The position numbers and the translations under genes were made by a program. Below the pieces are notes generated by a model that was not told where the DNA came from, searched no databases, and saw only the letters and a program-made list of their open reading frames with translations. A stretch of 10,190 bases of DNA from JBIICS01 sp044238735 (lineage in GTDB: Bacteria; Bacteroidota; Bacteroidia; UBA4408). The stretch spans positions 1-10,190 of the forward strand of contig JBIICS010000105.1 in the NCBI GenBank assembly GCA_044238735.1, in the 5' to 3' direction. Each line of letters starts with the position of its first letter. The stretch's first letter is position 1. Shown here one piece after another: positions 1 through 5,894 of the stretch.

Positions 1-179
1 GCTTTTTACCAACTATTTTTTGCTATTATGCCGTTTTAGGTGGATTACAATTGTTTCAGATGTTTTATTTGGGAGGTTCCAGAAGGGCTGAATTTTTGGC
101 CCGAAAGTATAACTATGAAAAAAGCCGAAAAGTTAACGACCAGTTGGCACAGTGTTTAAATGATTTAGTGCTTAACTAA
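1..179 (+). CDS. C-terminal end of an unidentified membrane protein (5' partial)
   Basis: An open frame enters from the left edge (first complete codon at position 3) and stops with TAA at 177-179, leaving 58 residues. The visible part begins with an aromatic, hydrophobic stretch (FLPTIFCYYAVLGG, then LQLFQMFYLGG) that looks like one membrane-spanning helix. A positively charged tail follows (RRAEFLARKYNYEKSRKV) and the protein ends in DLVLN. Positive charge after the helix suggests that the tail is cytoplasmic. The family is not recognised and no function is proposed. The gene converges on the TM2-domain gene, with a hairpin terminator four bases after its stop codon. It is supported by a long stop-free frame that ends cleanly at that terminator. 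Confidence 0.65.
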   Translation, partial: FLPTIFCYYAVLGGLQLFQMFYLGGSRRAEFLARKYNYEKSRKVNDQLAQCLNDLVLN

Positions 180-203
180 AAAGGGAGCCATAAGCTCCCC
201 TAT
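178..203. terminator. Rho-independent terminator between convergent genes
   Basis: A perfect 6-bp GC-rich stem, GGGAGC (183-188) and GCTCCC (194-199), encloses the loop CATAA. Read on the minus strand, the hairpin is followed at once by TTTTT, a canonical intrinsic terminator for the TM2-domain gene whose stop codon is 25 bases away. Read on the plus strand, the tail is only a mixed T/A tract, so termination of the left-edge gene would be weaker. Confidence 0.75.
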
Positions 204-223
204 AATTTATTATTTTAAGTGCT

Positions 224-640
224 CTATTTGCTCTCGTTCCAAACCATATAGGAATTGTTTCCTTTATACTTAGCAAGTGCATCTTGTTCAAATATTACCC
301 ACCAAAAATCTACACAAGCAGTAACTCCACCAACAACAGGAATGCAAAAATATTTCCACCATAACTTGCTCCAATCACTACCCATGTATTGACGGTGAAG
401 AGCAATTCCTCCACAAAAAAAGGCACGTACCAAGTAGCCCTCTCTCGTTTGTTCGCCTTCTGCAATAGCGTTAAAATTAGAATTGTGCATATTAGCTAAA
501 TCGTTGTCAGATAAACTAACTTCTTTGGCTACTGCAAATGCTTCATTAATAGATGATTGGTTTACCTTATAGGGATTTCCGGCAAAAGTATTTACGGATA
601 AACCTAAAATTAAACTGAAAAGGAAAAGTGCTTTTTTCAT
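224..640 (-). CDS. Exported TM2-domain protein
   Basis: This is a 138-residue protein. Residues 1-20 form a classic Sec signal peptide: MKK, a hydrophobic core, then a TFA|GN cleavage site. Residues 21-65 are a hydrophilic linker. Residues 66-125 match a TM2 domain: a first helix region (YLVRAFFCGGIALHRQYMG, with the family's G-x-x-x-HRxYxG turn), a second hydrophobic stretch (FCIPVVGGVTACVDFWWVIF), and the Asp-Trp-Trp seen where TM2 proteins usually have a conserved Asp after the second helix. Bacterial TM2 proteins are small, and most are of unknown function. The gene stands alone on its strand. A weak promoter candidate on the minus strand has TATAATTG at 672-665 and TTCG at 695-692, one mismatch from the consensus in each box. 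The TM2 assignment is from motif recognition; the biological role is unknown. Confidence 0.8.
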   Translation of the reverse strand: MKKALFLFSLILGLSVNTFAGNPYKVNQSSINEAFAVAKEVSLSDNDLANMHNSNFNAIAEGEQTREGYLVRAFFCGGIALHRQYMGSDWSKLWWKYFCIPVVGGVTACVDFWWVIFEQDALAKYKGNNSYMVWNESK

Positions 641-799
641 AAATAATTAAATTGATTTATAATGCAATTATACGTAATTTTATGAATATTTCGAATAGAA
701 AAGGGTTTCATCTTAAGTTCATTAACTTTTATTTAACGAGATTTTAAGTTGACACTTAATTATTCTTTTAATTCGTAATAATTATCGAAAAAATAGTTT

Positions 800-830
800 T
801 TTGTTAGATTTTTTCTATATTTGCACTCCT
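800..830 (+). promoter_or_regulatory. Bacteroidota-type promoter for rpmG
   Basis: TATATTTG at 816-823 matches the Bacteroidota -7 consensus TAnnTTTG exactly. It would start transcription at about 828-830 and give a leader of roughly 30 nt before the rpmG ATG at 859. The only upstream TTTG (800-803) is 12 nt away, closer than the usual spacing of about 19-21, so the -33 box is unclear. The leader is A/T-rich with no Shine-Dalgarno sequence, as expected in this phylum. The rest of the 641-858 gap is AT-rich, and nothing else in it could be assigned. Confidence 0.7.
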
Positions 831-858
831 AAATAGAAAAAATTAAAGATTTTTAGAA

Positions 859-1041
859 ATGGCAAAGAAAGGTAACAGAGTACAGGTAATTTTAGAATGT
901 ACAGAGCATAAAACCAGCGGACAGCCTGGTACTTCACGCTATATTACGACTAAAAATAAGCGTAACACTCCTGAGCGTATGGAGATTAAGAAATTTAACC
1001 CTATTTTAAAGAAGGTTACAGTTCATAAAGAAATTAAGTAA
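859..1041 (+). CDS. rpmG: 50S ribosomal protein bL33
   Basis: The 60-residue product starts MAKKGNRVQVILECTEHK and continues with the bL33 signatures TSRYITTKNKRNTPERMEIKKFNP and the basic C-terminal end KKVTVHKEIK. bL33 sits near the E site of the large ribosomal subunit. Zinc-binding forms carry two CxxC pairs. Here only Cys14 remains, so this is a zinc-independent form. The gene is first in a short operon with the DUF4295 protein 19 nt downstream, and a consensus -7 element lies just upstream. In many Bacteroidota rpmB (bL28) directly precedes rpmG. It is not present here, and the upstream neighbour is on the opposite strand. Confidence 0.96.
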   Translation: MAKKGNRVQVILECTEHKTSGQPGTSRYITTKNKRNTPERMEIKKFNPILKKVTVHKEIK

Positions 1042-1060
1042 TTATAAAACACAATAAGAA

Positions 1061-1216
1061 ATGGCTAAGAAAGTTGTTGCAACGTTAAAAACTGGTTCAG
1101 GTAAAGATTTTACCAAAGTGATTAAAATGGTTAAATCGCCCAAAACAGGTGCTTATTCTTTTAAAGAAGAGGTAGTGCATAATGATCACGTGAAAGATTT
1201 CTTAAGCGCTAAGTAA
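1061..1216 (+). CDS. DUF4295 ribosome-associated small protein (bL38-type)
   Basis: This 51-residue ORF begins MAKKVVATLKTGSGKDFTKV and ends VKDFLSAK. It carries the DUF4295 pattern: basic N-terminus, the central motif KMVKSPKTGAYSFKEE, and an acidic/hydrophobic end. The family is restricted to Bacteroidota and almost always lies between rpmG and ftsY, as here. From memory, a Flavobacterium ribosome structure described this protein as a phylum-specific large-subunit protein named bL38; that attribution is recalled, not checked. The product is small, basic and co-transcribed with bL33, which fits a ribosomal role. Its stop codon is followed 18 nt later by a strong terminator. Confidence 0.9.
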   Translation: MAKKVVATLKTGSGKDFTKVIKMVKSPKTGAYSFKEEVVHNDHVKDFLSAK

Positions 1217-1234
1217 TCTTGTTAAAAAAATAAT

Positions 1235-1270
1235 AAAAAGGCTTCTTTCTCAACAGAAAGAAGCCTTTTT
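1235..1270 (+). terminator. Strong intrinsic terminator between the ribosomal genes and ftsY
   Basis: A perfect 16-bp inverted repeat has its left arm at 1235-1250 (core AAGGCTTCTTTCT), the loop CAAC at 1251-1254 and its right arm at 1255-1270, ending in TTTTT. The A-run on the 5' side and T-run on the 3' side make it potentially bidirectional. It lies 18 nt after the DUF4295 stop codon and only 16 nt before the ftsY start codon. Transcription of ftsY from the upstream promoter must therefore read through it. Confidence 0.92.
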
Positions 1271-1286
1271 AGTTTAAATTTACCGT

Positions 1287-2255
1287 ATGGGATTGTTCAG
1301 TTTCTTTTCAAAAGATAAAAAGGAAAGCCTCGATAAAGGCCTGGAAAAAACAAAAGATAACTTTTTCTCCAAAATTACAAAGGCAATAGTGGGTAAAAGC
1401 ACTGTTGATGCCGAAGTTCTGGATAGTTTAGAGGAAATTTTAGTTTCTTCTGATGTTGGGGTAGATACTACTCTTAAAATCATTAAACGAATAGAAGATA
1501 GGGTTGCCAAAGATAAGTATGTAAACACTTCTGATTTACATAAGTTATTGCGTGATGAAATTTCACAGCTACTGGAAGAAAATAATAGTTATACGCCTAA
1601 TAGCGAGAATATTAGTATCCCGCAAATGCATACTCCTTACGTTATTATGGTGGTTGGAGTTAATGGAGTGGGAAAAACCACTACAATTGGCAAATTAGCT
1701 CACCAGTTTAAAAAACAAGGAAAAAATGTGGTATTAGGTGCAGCCGATACCTTTAGAGCGGCTGCAGTTGATCAATTAAAAATATGGGGACAACGCACCG
1801 GTGTTCCGGTTGTAGCGCAAGATATGGGCTCCGATCCGGCTTCGGTTGCATTTGATGCCGTTAGTTCTGCCGCAGCCAGTAAAGCGGATGTGGTAATTAT
1901 TGATACCGCTGGTCGTTTACATAATAAGGTAAATTTGATGAATGAGTTATCTAAAATTAAACGGGTAATGCAAAAGGTTGTGCCGGATGCACCTCATGAA
2001 ATCTTATTGGTTTTAGATGCTTCAACCGGACAAAATGCTATTGAGCAGTGTAAGCAATTTACAGCTGCAACAGATGTTAACGCTCTGGCACTAACCAAAC
2101 TAGATGGTACAGCAAAGGGTGGCGTGGTGATTGGTATTTCCGATACATTTAAAATCCCTGTTAAGTATATTGGCGTAGGCGAAAAAATGGAAGACTTGCA
2201 GGTGTTTAACCGACAAGAGTTTGTGGATTCTTTATTTAAAGGTGTAGAATTATAG
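1287..2255 (+). CDS. ftsY: Signal recognition particle receptor FtsY
   Basis: This 322-residue SRP GTPase is the membrane-associated receptor that docks SRP-ribosome complexes at the Sec translocon. It starts with an amphipathic membrane-targeting helix (MGLFSFFSKDKK) and lacks the long acidic A domain of the E. coli protein, as is common outside Proteobacteria. The N domain covers about residues 15-110. The G domain shows the P-loop GVNGVGKTT (124-132), DTFRAAA (154-160), DTAGR (206-210), TKLDG (270-274) and the closing GVGEKMEDLQVF. The ATG at 1287 is chosen because it begins this conserved helix. All GTPase motifs are intact. The start codon lies just behind a strong terminator, so expression probably depends on read-through. 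The methyltransferase-like gene follows by 5 nt. Confidence 0.97.
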   Translation: MGLFSFFSKDKKESLDKGLEKTKDNFFSKITKAIVGKSTVDAEVLDSLEEILVSSDVGVDTTLKIIKRIEDRVAKDKYVNTSDLHKLLRDEISQLLEENNSYTPNSENISIPQMHTPYVIMVVGVNGVGKTTTIGKLAHQFKKQGKNVVLGAADTFRAAAVDQLKIWGQRTGVPVVAQDMGSDPASVAFDAVSSAAASKADVVIIDTAGRLHNKVNLMNELSKIKRVMQKVVPDAPHEILLVLDASTGQNAIEQCKQFTAATDVNALALTKLDGTAKGGVVIGISDTFKIPVKYIGVGEKMEDLQVFNRQEFVDSLFKGVEL

Positions 2256-2260
2256 TTAAT

Positions 2261-3178
2261 ATGAGTCAGTTCGAAAAAGTTGTTTCAATTATTAAAGAGT
2301 CTAACGAAAAAGGTTTACTCGAAGAACATAATCAAATACTTACTGGTTATTCCGGAAAAAAAATGGTAGGGATGCTTCAGCGCCTTTCTGCTAACCTATT
2401 AAATGAAAACAAGTGTTATTTGGAGGTTGGTGTTTTTCAGGGATTAACTTTACTATCGGTTGCTAAAGCAATTTCCAATAAAGGGGCAACCGCCTATGGA
2501 ATCGATAATTTTGCCTATTTCGATCGCGATGGAAAAAACTTCGGGATTGTAAAAGACCGCATGAGCAAACTGGGCTTATCTAATGCCAAAGTTATTAATA
2601 TGGATTATGAGGATGCACTCGAATCTATATCCCAACAGATAGAGGGTAAAAAAATTGGTGTTTATTTTGTGGATGGTCCGCACGACTATCGAAGTCAGTT
2701 GGTGTGTTTGCTTTTAGCAATGCCGCATTTGGCTGATGATGCAGTGATCATTGTAGATGATTGCAATTACAGACATGTAAGGCAGGCTAATCGCGATTTC
2801 TTAATTGCTCACCCTGAGTTTAAGTTGGTTTACCAGTCTTATGGGAAAGCCCACCCGCTAAATTTAAGCGGTTCTGACAGAAAAGAAGCGGAAGAAGGTT
2901 GGTGGAACGGAGTTAATGTAATTGTAAGAGATCCGGAAAATAGAATCAAACAAAAATTTCCTGAAACATTTAGAAGTAGATTGCTTTATGAAAACGAACA
3001 CGGCATCCATACTACCAAACATCCTGATGTGATTGTTAAATTGATGGGTATATTTAATGTTATTTCGGGTTTGTTTAAAACTTTTTTCCCAGCTAAAGCC
3101 CAAATTACTGGTAAATACAAGGAGATGAATACCTATAGCGAAGATTTACCAAAAAATGAATTTTCAATATTAAATTAA
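2261..3178 (+). CDS. Class I SAM-dependent methyltransferase-like protein
   Basis: The 305-residue product has a Rossmann-type methyltransferase core resembling the Methyltransf_24 group. Motif I is LEVGVFQG (residues 54-61). The acidic end of beta-2 is GIDNF (80-84), a further acidic strand end is VDGPHDYR (137-144), and VDDCNYRH (165-172) is a candidate metal- or catechol-site-like motif. The region after residue 225 is a family-specific extension with a hydrophobic patch (about 258-277) that could associate with a membrane. Members of this group often sit in polysaccharide or secondary-metabolite clusters and methylate sugars or other hydroxyl compounds; the substrate here is unknown. It begins 5 nt after ftsY and so shares its transcript. 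It is followed by a 56-nt gap and a sugar-activating gene, which suggests a glycan role (inference). Confidence 0.78.
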   Translation: MSQFEKVVSIIKESNEKGLLEEHNQILTGYSGKKMVGMLQRLSANLLNENKCYLEVGVFQGLTLLSVAKAISNKGATAYGIDNFAYFDRDGKNFGIVKDRMSKLGLSNAKVINMDYEDALESISQQIEGKKIGVYFVDGPHDYRSQLVCLLLAMPHLADDAVIIVDDCNYRHVRQANRDFLIAHPEFKLVYQSYGKAHPLNLSGSDRKEAEEGWWNGVNVIVRDPENRIKQKFPETFRSRLLYENEHGIHTTKHPDVIVKLMGIFNVISGLFKTFFPAKAQITGKYKEMNTYSEDLPKNEFSILN

Positions 3179-3234
3179 AAAATTATGAAAATTCAGAAAG
3201 TTCAATTTTTAAAATCTTCAAAATAAAGAACAAG

Positions 3235-3903
3235 ATGAAATTCACCGCCCTGCTTCCTATGAAACACCATTCCGAAAGGGTATCGGGTAAAAACATGCGG
3301 TTGTTTAATGGTAAACCACTATATTACCATGTATTGCTAACTTTGGATAGATGCGAAGAAATAGATGAAATTATTATTAATACAGACAGTGATATTATTT
3401 CAAAGGAGGCTTCAGAGTTATCCGCTAAAGTTAAAATTCATTTAAGACCAAAAGAAATATGCGGCGATTTTGTTCCAATGAATGATATAATTGCATACGA
3501 CATTAAAACTTCGGGTAAAGAATATTTTATCCAAACTCATTCAACAAACCCTTTGTTAAAGTCCGAAACATTATCAAAAGCATTTCAGAAATATAAAGAT
3601 AACATAGCAAATTGCGATTCTGTTTTTTCGGTAACCCGTTTGCAAACACGCTTGTATTGGCAAGATGGGAAACCGGTTAATCATAATCCTGCAGAATTAT
3701 TAAGAACCCAAGATTTACCCCCTATATTCGAAGAAAACTCCAATTTTTTTATTTTTTCGGCTCAATCGTTTACTAATGCAGGAAACAAACGCATTGGACT
3801 AAAACCGCTGATGTTTGAAATGAACAAAATCGAAGCCATGGATATAGATGAACCTGTAGATTTTATTTTAGCAGAAACGCTGCATAAGATGAATATAGTT
3901 TAA
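3235..3903 (+). CDS. CMP-sugar-acid cytidylyltransferase (acylneuraminate cytidylyltransferase family)
   Basis: The 222-residue length is typical of NeuA/PseF/KdsB-type enzymes, which transfer CMP from CTP to a 2-keto sugar acid. The N-terminal nucleotide-binding signature LLPMKHHSERVSGKN (residues 6-20) is followed by FNGKPL, the TDSD strand end (50-53), QTHSTNPLL (100-108), TRLQTRLYW (134-142), the substrate-loop stretch from RTQDLPP to FFIF (157-174) and the metal-binding EAMDIDEPVDF (200-210, with Asp203 and Asp205). The sequence looks closer to the general acylneuraminate cytidylyltransferase group than to housekeeping KdsB. The exact sugar acid cannot be read from the sequence. The gene lies upstream of aldolase, epimerase and phosphatase genes, consistent with activating a product they make. 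No matching synthase or glycosyltransferase lies in the window. Confidence 0.88.
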   Translation: MKFTALLPMKHHSERVSGKNMRLFNGKPLYYHVLLTLDRCEEIDEIIINTDSDIISKEASELSAKVKIHLRPKEICGDFVPMNDIIAYDIKTSGKEYFIQTHSTNPLLKSETLSKAFQKYKDNIANCDSVFSVTRLQTRLYWQDGKPVNHNPAELLRTQDLPPIFEENSNFFIFSAQSFTNAGNKRIGLKPLMFEMNKIEAMDIDEPVDFILAETLHKMNIV

Positions 3904-3916
3904 ACCACAGATAATT

Positions 3917-3940
3917 GCCGGCTGAGCGGAGTTGAAGCCT
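3917..3940 (-). repeat. Partial copy of the REP-like palindrome
   Basis: Directly after the cytidylyltransferase stop codon, GGCTGAGCGGAGTTGAAGCC resembles one arm of the full palindrome at 6652-6711 (GGCTGAGGTATCGAAGCC). It has the same orientation as that copy, opposite to the one at 4078-4136. Only one arm is recognisable, so it looks like a truncated or degenerate member of the same family. Confidence 0.5.
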
Positions 3941-3992
3941 AAATGGGGCAACCCTAAAAGATGCCTTAAAGTATAGAACAAAGAATAAAGAG

Positions 3993-4066
3993 AAAAGATA
4001 AAAGAACAAAGATTGGATGATGGATATAAGATTATAGATGATAGACTTTTTTTATAACTCAAAACT
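3993..4066 (+). repeat. 74-bp direct repeat, copy R1
   Basis: This 74-bp AT-rich segment starts AAAAGATAAAAGAACAAA and ends ACTCAAAACT. It recurs at 4139-4212 with the same length and about 67 of 74 identical positions by hand alignment. The two copies are offset by 146 bp and flank the palindromic element at 4078-4136. There is no coding potential in a consistent frame. Confidence 0.85.
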
Positions 4067-4077
4067 GTAAATTGTTT

Positions 4078-4136
4078 ATAGGCTTCGATACCTCAGCCTG
4101 ACAATACTTCTGTCACCCTGAGGAATCGAAGGGTAG
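4078..4136 (+). repeat. REP-like palindromic element, copy A
   Basis: This GC-richer element stands out in an AT-rich gap. Its arms at 4083-4103 and 4111-4131 pair at 18 of 21 positions around the loop ATACTTC, so RNA from either strand would form a long hairpin. The motifs CTTCGATACCTCAGCCTGAC and CACCCTGAGGAATCGAAG are typical of short intergenic palindromes dispersed in Bacteroidota genomes (family knowledge). A second copy lies in inverted orientation at 6652-6711; by hand alignment 54 of 60 columns match with one gap. No T-run follows it, so it is not a standard terminator. Confidence 0.85.
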
Positions 4137-4138
4137 AC

Positions 4139-4212
4139 AAAAGATAAAAGAACAAATATTAGATGATGGATGTAAGATTATAGATAATAGACTTTTTAAA
4201 AAACTCAAAACT
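4139..4212 (+). repeat. 74-bp direct repeat, copy R2
   Basis: This is the second copy of the segment at 3993-4066. Its differences from R1 are scattered point changes plus three T-to-A changes in a homopolymer tract, with no indels. It begins two bases after the palindrome ends and runs into the heptamer repeats just before the aldolase gene. Confidence 0.85.
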
Positions 4213-4240
4213 CAAAACTGTCAACTTTCAACTGTCAACT
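4203..4240 (+). repeat. Heptamer tandem repeat upstream of the aldolase gene
   Basis: Five consecutive 7-bp units occupy 4203-4237: ACTCAAA, ACTCAAA, ACTGTCA, ACTTTCA, ACTGTCA, followed by ACT. The array ends 14 nt before the aldolase ATG. The upstream repeat R1 carries only two related units (4057-4070), so the number of units differs between the copies. Confidence 0.75.
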
Positions 4241-4254
4241 AAAATATACTAAGC

Positions 4255-5010
4255 ATGAACTTAAAACAACGCATCAGAAATAAGCAATTATCTATTGGAA
4301 GCTGGCTAACTATACCTAACGAAAGTGTGGTTGAAATTATGTCTACAGCCGGTTTTGAATGGCTTACAATTGATATCGAGCATTCTGCAATTGATGTATT
4401 AACAGTGCAGAATTTAATTCGCACTATACAAGCCTGCAATATGAAAGCATTGGTGCGCGTTTATGCTAATGATGAAGTAATTATTAAACGTGTTTTAGAT
4501 GCCGGGGCAGACGGTATTATTGTGCCCATGATTAAATCGAAAGAAGAAGCGCAAAGAATGGCAGATTGGGTGTATTATCCTCCAGTTGGAAAAAGGGGAG
4601 TGGGACTAAATCGGGCACAGCAATATGGAACCGGGTTTGAAAAGTATCAGGAGAAGCTTAAAAATGAAATTATAGTAATTGCCCAAATTGAACACATTGA
4701 TGCTGTTCGAAATTTAGAGGAAATACTTTCTGTTGATGCTGTTGATGCTACTATAATTGGTCCTTATGATTTATCAGCTTCTATGGGTAAACCGGGGAAG
4801 TATGAGGACGACGATGTAAAAAAGGCTATTGAAAAATATGATGCCATTTGTGATAAATTAAATAAACCCAAGGGGAGCCATGTTATTTCTTCTAATTACG
4901 AGGAAACCAAAAAGAAAATCGATTTGGGATATTCTTTTTTAGCTTTTTCTATCGACTTTTTCTTTTTAGGAGATATGGCCCGTAACGAAATGAAAAAATT
5001 GAAATCATGA
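4255..5010 (+). CDS. HpcH/HpaI family class II aldolase
   Basis: The 251-residue product has the length of HpaI, GarL and RhmA, metal-dependent aldolases that make or cleave 2-keto-3-deoxy acids using pyruvate. Conserved features are GSWLTIPN (15-22), the DIEHS motif with the presumed catalytic base His43, Arg68 in LVRV, GADGIIVPM (84-92), PPVGKRGVG (109-117), metal-ligand Glu146 in QIEH and Asp172 in GPYDLSASMG. All of these appear intact. The gene follows a repeat-rich gap and overlaps the epimerase gene by 4 nt (ATGA). Catabolic relatives degrade aromatic or sugar acids. Beside a CMP-sugar-acid cytidylyltransferase, a biosynthetic condensation making a 2-keto acid is a reasonable alternative (inference). 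No consensus promoter was seen in the gap. Confidence 0.9.
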   Translation: MNLKQRIRNKQLSIGSWLTIPNESVVEIMSTAGFEWLTIDIEHSAIDVLTVQNLIRTIQACNMKALVRVYANDEVIIKRVLDAGADGIIVPMIKSKEEAQRMADWVYYPPVGKRGVGLNRAQQYGTGFEKYQEKLKNEIIVIAQIEHIDAVRNLEEILSVDAVDATIIGPYDLSASMGKPGKYEDDDVKKAIEKYDAICDKLNKPKGSHVISSNYEETKKKIDLGYSFLAFSIDFFFLGDMARNEMKKLKS

Positions 5011-5894
5011 GTAAAACTGTTGCTGTATTTGGTGGTTCAGGATTTTTAGGAACCTATATTGTAAATGAATTAATAGCTTCTAATTATGAGGTTTTGGTAT
5101 TTGACAAGAAGAATTCCGAATATATTCCAGAGGAGGTTTATCATAATTTGGATATTTTAAATCGTGAAGCAGTTGAGGGGGTTTTTAAAAATTATAAAAT
5201 TGATTACGTATATAACTTAGCCGGTTTTGCTAATTTAGATAAAGCTATAGATTTTCCCATTGAAGCATTTAACTTAAATGTGATGGGTAATTTAAATATA
5301 ATTGAAGCCTCTAAAAATGCAAATGTAAAACGTTTTGTTTTTGCAAGTAGTGCTTACGCAATGAGCGATAAAGGGTCCTTTTATGGGATTTCTAAATTGT
5401 CGTCGGAAAAAGTAGTAGAGGAATATCACAAGCGCTATAGTTTAAAGTATACAATTTTGCGTTTTGGTTCAGTTTATAGCGAGCGTGATTTTGAAAATAA
5501 TTATATTTTTAATTTAATTCATAAAGCCATTTCATCGGGTAAAATTGTTCATGGCGGCGATGGTAATGAAATTCGCGAATATATTCATGCTGCCGATGCG
5601 GCTAAATTGTCGGTTCAGATTTTAGAAAAGGAAGAATTTGAAGCCAAACATTTAATGTTAACTGGGGTGGAAAGATTAAAGCGTGTAGAGCTTTTCCAGA
5701 TGATAAATGAAATACTGGGTAACAAAATTTCAATTGAATTGGCAAATGATGGTTATCAAAATCATTATCGTTTTACTCCTTATAGTTTTATACCACAAGA
5801 AAGCCAGCGTTTAACTCCTAATCCTTATATAGACATGGGACAAGGTATTTTAAACTGCATAAAAGAAGTTCACTCAAAATTAAGTCATGAGTAA
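5007..5894 (+). CDS. NAD-dependent epimerase/dehydratase (extended SDR)
   Basis: This 295-residue extended short-chain dehydrogenase is of the type that modifies nucleotide sugars. The N-terminal NAD-binding motif is GGSGFLG (9-15). The acidic residue after beta-2 (VFDKK, Asp33) favours NAD over NADP. NLAGFAN (70-76) corresponds to the family's conserved N-x-A-x-x region. The catalytic set is Ser114/Ser115 and YGISK (Tyr126, Lys130). EIREYIHAADAA (188-199) matches the RDFxHVxD substrate-domain motif with conservative changes. Its ATG overlaps the aldolase stop codon by 4 nt and its end overlaps the next ORF by 8 nt, so the three are probably translationally coupled. The reaction (epimerisation, dehydration or reduction) cannot be decided from sequence. 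Confidence 0.88.
   Translation: MSKTVAVFGGSGFLGTYIVNELIASNYEVLVFDKKNSEYIPEEVYHNLDILNREAVEGVFKNYKIDYVYNLAGFANLDKAIDFPIEAFNLNVMGNLNIIEASKNANVKRFVFASSAYAMSDKGSFYGISKLSSEKVVEEYHKRYSLKYTILRFGSVYSERDFENNYIFNLIHKAISSGKIVHGGDGNEIREYIHAADAAKLSVQILEKEEFEAKHLMLTGVERLKRVELFQMINEILGNKISIELANDGYQNHYRFTPYSFIPQESQRLTPNPYIDMGQGILNCIKEVHSKLSHE

Noticed and set aside
3185..3226. Short ATG frame of 13 residues between the methyltransferase and cytidylyltransferase genes
   Set aside because: It is AT-rich and too short, has no family match and no sign of selection, and is expected by chance in such DNA.
3868..4062. Minus-strand 64-codon open frame in the repeat-rich gap
   Set aside because: It overlaps the end of the cytidylyltransferase gene and the 74-bp repeat, its composition is that of the repeats, and it has no recognisable motif.
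3904..4254. CRISPR array, considered because of the repeated segments
   Set aside because: There are only two 74-bp copies with a palindrome between them. Repeat length, spacing and number do not fit CRISPR, and no cas gene is present.
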